From Oribacterium sp. UBA4274 (GTDB lineage Bacteria > Bacillota > Clostridia > Lachnospirales > Lachnospiraceae), in contig DGVW01000042.1 in NCBI GenBank assembly GCA_002396005.1, positions 1 to 11,352 of the forward strand: a DNA stretch of 11,352 nt, read 5' to 3'. Position 1 is the first letter of the stretch; every line of letters starts with the position of its first letter. Both the position numbers and the translations under genes were made by a program. The notes beneath the pieces are model-generated. The model did no database searches and had not been told where the DNA came from. It saw nothing but the letters and a program-made list of their open reading frames with translations. Of the stretch, positions 7,343 through 11,352 are shown piece by piece.

Positions 7343-8689
7343 ATGAGAAGACAATTCAGGAAAAAACTATTATTTACAGTTGCAGCTGCAGCATCCATTG
7401 CTTTAAGCTCCTGCAAGAAAACCTATGAACAGGAAATGGCAGCAGCGGCTGAGACTGTTGTTTCGGTTGAGGAAGGTGATCTCACTGACAGCAAGACCGA
7501 AATATCACCATCTGAAGCAGAGAGCCTCACAAGTACTATCGAACCGACAGTTCCGGCATCAAACGGCACAACTGTTATAACAGCATCCGGCGAGGCTGCA
7601 TCTGTCAGCAATCAAAATGCTGCTTCACAGGCTCAGAACGCAAACTCGCAGGTCGCAGGCTCCCAGACTCAAAACCAAAACTCACTTGCTGCAGCCGAAA
7701 CTGCCGCAGTTGAAACAAGCGCACCTGTAATTTATGAAAACAGAGATGAGACAGTATATATTATGTCAGATGATGTAAACATTCGCACAACCCCTGTAAA
7801 CGGTGAAGTTATAGGAAAAGCCAATACAGGTGACAGTTTCCACCGTACAGGCTACAGTGACAGCTGGAGCCGTATCGAGTATTCCGGACAGACCGCTTAT
7901 GTCAGTTCCGACTACACAACAACCAAGGTGGTTGAGAAGAAAACATCAGAGTCGGTAAGCTTTGATTCTTCCTGGGAATTTGCCGGAAACTCCAAGATCA
8001 ATTCAGGTACAGCAACTCTTTACTATGCATCAGGCAGCAACAAAAAAGGTAAAACCGTTTGTGTAAATGCCGGTCATGGTACAAGCGGCGGCGAGCGTGT
8101 TAAAACTCTCTGCCACCCGGACGGAACAGCCAAAACAACAGGTGGTTCAACAGCATCAGGAGCTACTACAGCGACTGCAGTTTCTTCAGGAACCACCATG
8201 GCAGACGGCACCTCTGAGGCAGCAGTTAATCTGAAGGTTGCCAAGGCTGTAAAAGCTGTCCTTCTGGAAAGAGGTTACAACGTACTCATGATCCGTGAGA
8301 GTGAGGATGTACAGCTCGACAACATTGCCCGTACTGTTATGGCCAATGAAAGAGCCAACTGTCATATCGCCATCCATTACGACTCAACCTCCAAAAACAA
8401 GGGTGCCTTTTTCATGAGTGTAGCCGACGGCATCAAAAACATGTATCCGGTTTCCACAATATGGCAGGAGAGTGACCGACTCGGTACCAATATTATCAAT
8501 GGTTTATCCGCAAACGGTGTCAAGATTTTCAGCAACGGTTCCATGCAGATGGACCTCACCCAGACAAGCTATTCCAAGATTCCATCCATTGATCTCGAGC
8601 TTGGCGATAAGGCATCAGATTACAGTGATGCCACTGTAATCACACTTGCCAAGGGCATAGCAGACGGTCTTGATGCTTACTTCGGCTGA
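7343..8689 (+). CDS. Lipoprotein N-acetylmuramoyl-L-alanine amidase with SH3 domain
   Basis: This cell-wall hydrolase cleaves the amide bond between MurNAc and L-Ala of peptidoglycan, outside the membrane. The 448-residue precursor starts with a basic and hydrophobic signal sequence ending in a lipobox, LSSC, with lipidated Cys24. A low-complexity spacer rich in Ala, Ser, Thr, Gln and Asn (about 31-130) follows. A bacterial SH3 domain (about 137-194, with VNIRTTP) precedes the Amidase_3 catalytic domain (about 236-448). Zinc ligands are His245 (NAGHG), Glu292 (SEAAVNL) and His345 (AIHYDS), and the catalytic Glu is Glu419 (IDLELGDKASD). A Gly/Ser/Thr-rich insertion (about 250-288) lies between the first two ligands. 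GAGGA at 7326-7330 is the likely ribosome site, with a rather long gap to the ATG. It is neighbour to another wall hydrolase, which suggests shared work in wall turnover or daughter-cell separation. Confidence 0.92.
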   Translation: MRRQFRKKLLFTVAAAASIALSSCKKTYEQEMAAAAETVVSVEEGDLTDSKTEISPSEAESLTSTIEPTVPASNGTTVITASGEAASVSNQNAASQAQNANSQVAGSQTQNQNSLAAAETAAVETSAPVIYENRDETVYIMSDDVNIRTTPVNGEVIGKANTGDSFHRTGYSDSWSRIEYSGQTAYVSSDYTTTKVVEKKTSESVSFDSSWEFAGNSKINSGTATLYYASGSNKKGKTVCVNAGHGTSGGERVKTLCHPDGTAKTTGGSTASGATTATAVSSGTTMADGTSEAAVNLKVAKAVKAVLLERGYNVLMIRESEDVQLDNIARTVMANERANCHIAIHYDSTSKNKGAFFMSVADGIKNMYPVSTIWQESDRLGTNIINGLSANGVKIFSNGSMQMDLTQTSYSKIPSIDLELGDKASDYSDATVITLAKGIADGLDAYFG

Positions 8690-8741
8690 AACGATAGTTG
8701 TGTCATGTAAGTAAAATGTAATTAAATAAAAAAGATTCGTC

Positions 8742-8803
8742 AGTGGCAAATGTGCTACCATAGTAATGTGATTAAAACATTATGTGGCATATCATTTGTC
8801 ACT
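8742..8803 (+). other. Long imperfect hairpin between the two wall-hydrolase genes
   Basis: AGTGGCAAATG at 8742-8752 pairs with CATTTGTCACT at 8793-8803 (one G-U pair). TGCTAC at 8753-8758 pairs with GTGGCA at 8784-8789 (one G-U pair), and TAATG at 8764-8768 pairs with CATTA at 8778-8782. The loop is A-rich. T-rich sequence (TTTGCTTTTAATATTTT) follows, so it may be the terminator of the amidase gene, though the U-run is broken by GC. It could equally be a leader structure of the NlpC/P60 gene 50 bases downstream. The rest of the 167-base gap is AT-rich with no convincing -35/-10 pair. I could not match it to a known riboswitch. Confidence 0.6.
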
Positions 8804-8846
8804 TTTGCTTTTAATATTTTGTAAGATTTCCCACATATGGGCAACT

Positions 8847-8852
8847 AGGAGA
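8847..8852 (+). promoter_or_regulatory. Ribosome binding site for a TTG start
   Basis: AGGAGA at 8847-8852 is placed five bases (counting from AGGAG) before TTG at 8857. The translation from that TTG gives a proper signal peptide, which supports the non-ATG start. Confidence 0.75.
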
Positions 8853-8856
8853 CAAC

Positions 8857-10020
8857 TTGAAAAGATCAGCATATAAATACTTAGCACTATACACAGCATT
8901 TACTATTTCGGCTGGAACTATGACTCCGGGAATCGTATCTTATGCAGATACAAAAAACTCGTCAGGTTCAACAACAGCCATAATAGAGGCAGCAGAAACT
9001 GCATCTCAGTCAGAAACTATATCTTCATCTGAATCAACTTCTGCTGAAAATACCGTAACCGAGACCGTTTCCGACAATACTACAACAGATATTTCAGCCT
9101 CAAAGTCATCAAGCGGTTCTGAAACTACTTCTGCGGGAACCTCAACATCAGCATCAACCAATGAAATATTACTGGAGATAGGAGACGGTCCTGTAGATGA
9201 TGCAGAGCTTGGTATCACATCAGATGCCGATATCGCAGCACTTACAGACGGATCCATGATTCCTGAGTACAACATCACAAGCATTAACGAAACAACCTCC
9301 AACATCGTCACCAACGACTACGCGGTGGCTGAGGATTCCGGAATCAAAGAATCAACTACAGAAACATCATCTTCCAACGGAGAGGATGAGCTGATCGAGA
9401 TAGTTGATAATGTTGACGATTTCAGCATCTTCAAATCAGCCCTTAACAAGGTTGCCCAGGGAGTAAACAACATTGTTTCAACAATAACAGGTAAGACTCA
9501 GAGTGAAACCAGTGCATCTGATTCCTCTGATACTATAGCTGTCAACGAGGCTCCTTCAAGAGAGACCACATCCGTTGTAAGTGCAGCCGATGCCGCAGCA
9601 AACGGTTCATCGACAAAGTCCGGAAGCGGAGTATCCGTGCCTACGATAGCAACTACAAAAAGCCGACAGGAAATCATCAATTACGCAAAACAGTTCCTCG
9701 GCAATCCATACGTATATGGCGGAACTTCTCTTACCGATGGTTCAGACTGTTCCGGATTTGTACAGCAGATCTTCAAGCACTTTGGTGTCACAACAGGAAG
9801 ATCATCAAGAGACCAGATTGAAAAAGCTCAGTCCATAACCTTTGAGGAGCTTCAGCCCGGTGATGTTATATTCTATGCATCCGGAGATTATGTTAACCAC
9901 GTTGCCATCTATGCAGGTGATGGAGTAATCATTCATGCTGCCAATGCAAGAACAGGTATCTGTACAGGTAAGTACAACTACAGAGAGCCATATGCATACG
10001 GAAGATTTATCAACGGATAA
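8857..10020 (+). CDS. Secreted NlpC/P60 peptidoglycan endopeptidase
   Basis: This exported cysteine peptidase is predicted to cut peptide stems of peptidoglycan (family role: gamma-D-Glu to diamino-acid bond). It has 387 residues from a TTG start. A signal peptide with basic start (KRSAYKY) and hydrophobic core likely ends near Ser-Tyr-Ala30. Residues 31 to about 265 form a very Ser/Thr/Glu-rich region with acidic patches (for example 103-130 and 176-190). It has no recognisable SH3, LysM or choline-binding repeat, so how the enzyme is held to the wall is unclear. The C-terminal NlpC/P60 domain (about 268-387) shows NPYVYGGTS, DCSGF with catalytic Cys298, NHVAIYAGDG with His348, and IIHAANA with His360 as the third polar residue. 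It has its own terminator. The low-complexity region may be an extended wall-spanning stalk. Confidence 0.93.
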   Translation: MKRSAYKYLALYTAFTISAGTMTPGIVSYADTKNSSGSTTAIIEAAETASQSETISSSESTSAENTVTETVSDNTTTDISASKSSSGSETTSAGTSTSASTNEILLEIGDGPVDDAELGITSDADIAALTDGSMIPEYNITSINETTSNIVTNDYAVAEDSGIKESTTETSSSNGEDELIEIVDNVDDFSIFKSALNKVAQGVNNIVSTITGKTQSETSASDSSDTIAVNEAPSRETTSVVSAADAAANGSSTKSGSGVSVPTIATTKSRQEIINYAKQFLGNPYVYGGTSLTDGSDCSGFVQQIFKHFGVTTGRSSRDQIEKAQSITFEELQPGDVIFYASGDYVNHVAIYAGDGVIIHAANARTGICTGKYNYREPYAYGRFING

Positions 10021-10053
10021 TCTGATATAAGTGTCAAAACATTTAACAGTTTT

Positions 10054-10090
10054 ATGCCACATTGTAAAATGTGGCATTTTTTATTGTTTT
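10054..10090 (+). terminator. Rho-independent terminator after NlpC/P60 gene
   Basis: ATGCCACATT at 10054-10063 pairs perfectly with AATGTGGCAT at 10068-10077 across a GTAA tetraloop. TTTTTTATTGTTTT follows. The stop codon is 34 bases upstream. Confidence 0.92.
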
Positions 10091-10130
10091 TTTAATTTAA
10101 TAAAAATTTCATTTTTTATGCAATCAAAAA

Positions 10131-10160
10131 TTGGAATTATATTCCATTAAGTGATATAAT
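10131..10160 (+). promoter_or_regulatory. Sigma-A-type promoter of hpf with extended -10
   Basis: TTGGAA at 10131-10136 and a perfect TATAAT at 10155-10160 are separated by 18 bases. TG at 10152-10153 gives the TGn extended -10. The flanks are strongly AT-rich. Transcription should start near 10166-10168, about 45 bases before the hpf ATG. Confidence 0.8.
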
Positions 10161-10167
10161 TTATATA

Positions 10168-10185
10168 TCTCAAAATATCTTGAGA
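10168..10185 (+). other. Small inverted repeat at the presumed hpf transcription start
   Basis: TCTCAA at 10168-10173 pairs with TTGAGA at 10180-10185 over a six-base loop. It falls at or just after the predicted start of transcription. It could be an operator half-site pair or a 5'-end mRNA stem that guards the transcript, or it could be chance in AT-rich DNA. Confidence 0.35.
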
Positions 10186-10210
10186 AATACAGAAAAGGGA
10201 GCGTGATTCC

Positions 10211-10744
10211 ATGAAGTTTAATATCACGGGCAGAAACATTAACGTATCAGATGGCATGAAAGACCAGATCGATAGAAAACTCGGCAAGCTGTCAAAATTC
10301 TTCAAAGAGGAAACCATCTGTAATGTCACTCTCTCAACCGAGAAAAACATGTACAAGGTCGAGGTTACAATTCCTATCAAAGATGGCGTTATCCGCGCAG
10401 AGGAAACAACCTCAGACAAGTTCCAGTCATTAGATCTTGTTGTGGATGTTATCGAGCGTCAGATTCGCAAACACCGCACAAAACTCATGAATCGCCAGCA
10501 GGCAGCAGGTTCCTTCACAGAAGCTTTTACAGAAGAGCTGGATGATGATTTTGATGAAGACGAGATCAATATTGTTCGTACAAAACGTTTTGATCTGAAG
10601 CCTATGACTCCTGAAGAAGCTTGCTTACAGATGGATCTTGTAGGACATTCATTCTTTGTATTCCAGAACGGTGATACCGGTAATGTGTCAGTAGTTTACA
10701 AGAGGAAGGGTAACAGCTACGGACTTATCGAACCGGAGTATTGA
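10211..10744 (+). CDS. hpf: Ribosome hibernation promoting factor, long form
   Basis: This cytoplasmic protein binds the 30S decoding region in slow growth and pairs ribosomes into inactive 100S dimers. At 177 residues it is the long form normal in Gram-positive bacteria. The N-terminal S30AE domain (about 1-95) begins MKFNITGRNINVSDGMKD and ends in the basic helix VIERQIRKHRTKL. A linker with an acidic run (EELDDDFDEDE, 108-118) follows. The C-terminal dimerisation domain (about 121-177) contains FDLKPMTPEEACLQMDLVGH, FFVFQN and NVSVVYKRKGNSYGLIEPEY. An AGGGAG site at 10196-10201 lies nine bases before the ATG. It is a single-gene unit between its own promoter and terminator, consistent with control by growth state. 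Confidence 0.97.
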   Translation: MKFNITGRNINVSDGMKDQIDRKLGKLSKFFKEETICNVTLSTEKNMYKVEVTIPIKDGVIRAEETTSDKFQSLDLVVDVIERQIRKHRTKLMNRQQAAGSFTEAFTEELDDDFDEDEINIVRTKRFDLKPMTPEEACLQMDLVGHSFFVFQNGDTGNVSVVYKRKGNSYGLIEPEY

Positions 10745-10771
10745 GTTCTTTCCTAAAATAATCCTACTTAC

Positions 10772-10805
10772 AAAAGGTTCGGGGTGTAATGCCCCGAACC
10801 TTTTT
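10772..10805 (+). terminator. Strong terminator after hpf, probably bidirectional
   Basis: AAAAGGTTCGGGG at 10772-10784 pairs perfectly with CCCCGAACCTTTT at 10792-10804 around a seven-base loop, with a T-run to 10805. Read on the minus strand the same stem is followed by TTTTG, so it may also stop the convergent GH94 transcript, about 110 bases beyond that gene's stop. Nothing else is recognisable in 10806-10915. Confidence 0.93.
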
Positions 10806-10915
10806 CTGTTAATCCACCGTGGAAAGCCATACCTGACAGTTCTGATCTGCTAAAACCGTCCCCCGACTGTTTGCTTCCCCTGTAGTTTTCGTTGAAAATC
10901 TGCCTGATTCTTCAC

Positions 10916-11352
10916 TTACATCTCTACTTCCACAGCGTATTCCTTTACTGCTGCATCATAAGGAATAACATTACCCTCACAAACCTCACCGTTTACGGTA
11001 AGCTTCTTTACGCCCTTCTGTGAACCGTTGGTGTGAACATTGATATGGTAAACCGCCCCCCGGAACTTTCTTGTAATTGTGAAATCCCCAAAATCCCCGG
11101 GAACACATGGGTCAATGGACAGTCCCTTATGTGTCGGATAAACTCCGAGAATATACTGTGAAACATTTACAAAAGTCCAGGCCGCTGTTCCCGTAAGCCA
11201 GCTGTTCTTGCCCTGACCGAAGAACTTCGCATCCCTTCCTGCCACCATCTGAGAATAAACATAAGGCTCCGTGCAGTGCACTTCACTTATTTCCTCTATA
11301 AAAGCCGGGCAGGTCTTTTTGTAAATGTCAAATGCTCTGTCACCGTGACCGA
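10916..11352 (-). CDS. GH94 phosphorylase, cellobiose phosphorylase type (C-terminal part only)
   Basis: Enzymes of this family split a beta-linked disaccharide with phosphate to give a sugar 1-phosphate plus glucose. They act in the cytoplasm and save ATP. Only the last 144 residues are inside the window. The frame stays open past the GTG at 11281 to the right edge, with GHGDRAFDIYKKTCPAF upstream, so that GTG is not the start. The family is shown by EPYVYSQMVAGRDA, then GKNSWLTGTAAWTFVNVSQ, then GLSIDPCVPGDF, then ITRKFRGAVYHI. The ending NGSQKGVKKLTVNGE is closest, from memory, to cellobiose phosphorylases rather than to cellodextrin or chitobiose enzymes. The full gene should be near 800 residues. 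It converges on hpf and appears unrelated to the glucuronide genes except as another oligosaccharide-use function. Confidence 0.92.
   Translation of the reverse strand, partial: GHGDRAFDIYKKTCPAFIEEISEVHCTEPYVYSQMVAGRDAKFFGQGKNSWLTGTAAWTFVNVSQYILGVYPTHKGLSIDPCVPGDFGDFTITRKFRGAVYHINVHTNGSQKGVKKLTVNGEVCEGNVIPYDAAVKEYAVEVEM

Noticed and set aside
8742..8803. A c-di-GMP or c-di-AMP riboswitch ahead of the NlpC/P60 gene
   Set aside because: Such riboswitches are known before wall hydrolase genes, and GGCAAA occurs here. However, the other conserved core segments of these classes are absent and the structure is a simple hairpin.
10021..10210. A raiA-motif noncoding RNA upstream of hpf
   Set aside because: The gap holds a terminator and an AT-rich promoter, leaving only about 45 bases of leader, too short for that structured RNA.

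Overview
The window is bacterial chromosome, most likely from a Gram-positive gut or rumen Clostridia of the Lachnospiraceae type (Butyrivibrio, Pseudobutyrivibrio or Roseburia relatives). This rests on purine-rich AGGAG-type ribosome binding sites, use of GTG and TTG starts, a long-form ribosome hibernation factor, a lipoprotein amidase and an NlpC/P60 protein with Ser/Thr-rich spacers, and a carbohydrate gene set of ABC import plus cytoplasmic glycosidases and a phosphorylase. The genus is inference. Nothing looks like phage, plasmid or insertion sequence, and there are no tRNA, rRNA or CRISPR features.

Region 1 (1-6340, + strand) is a glucuronide-utilisation locus. It starts inside a MalG-type sugar ABC permease. 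A 300-base gap follows that is dominated by a 153-base imperfect palindrome (772-924), the most unusual non-coding structure here. Three enzymes without signal peptides come next: a GH88 unsaturated glucuronyl hydrolase, a GH2 beta-glucuronidase (UidA-like, with the Asn-x-Lys carboxylate motif) and a DUF2264 protein, probably another uronic-acid-directed glycosidase. A rho-independent terminator at 6294-6340 closes the unit. The simplest reading is that glucuronate-capped oligosaccharides are imported and then de-capped in the cytoplasm, with separate enzymes for lyase-generated 4,5-unsaturated ends and for ordinary saturated beta-GlcA ends.

Region 2 (6341-10090, + strand) holds a FabG-like short-chain dehydrogenase/reductase with a GTG start and an unusual internal insertion, then two exported peptidoglycan hydrolases: a lipoprotein with SH3 and N-acetylmuramoyl-L-alanine amidase (Amidase_3) domains, and a secreted NlpC/P60 endopeptidase starting at TTG. 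A long hairpin (8742-8803) lies between the two hydrolases, and a clean terminator follows the second.

Region 3 (10091-11352) has a very good sigma-A-type promoter driving hpf (long ribosome hibernation promoting factor), a strong and probably bidirectional terminator, and on the minus strand the C-terminal end of a GH94 cellobiose-phosphorylase-type gene that runs off the window.
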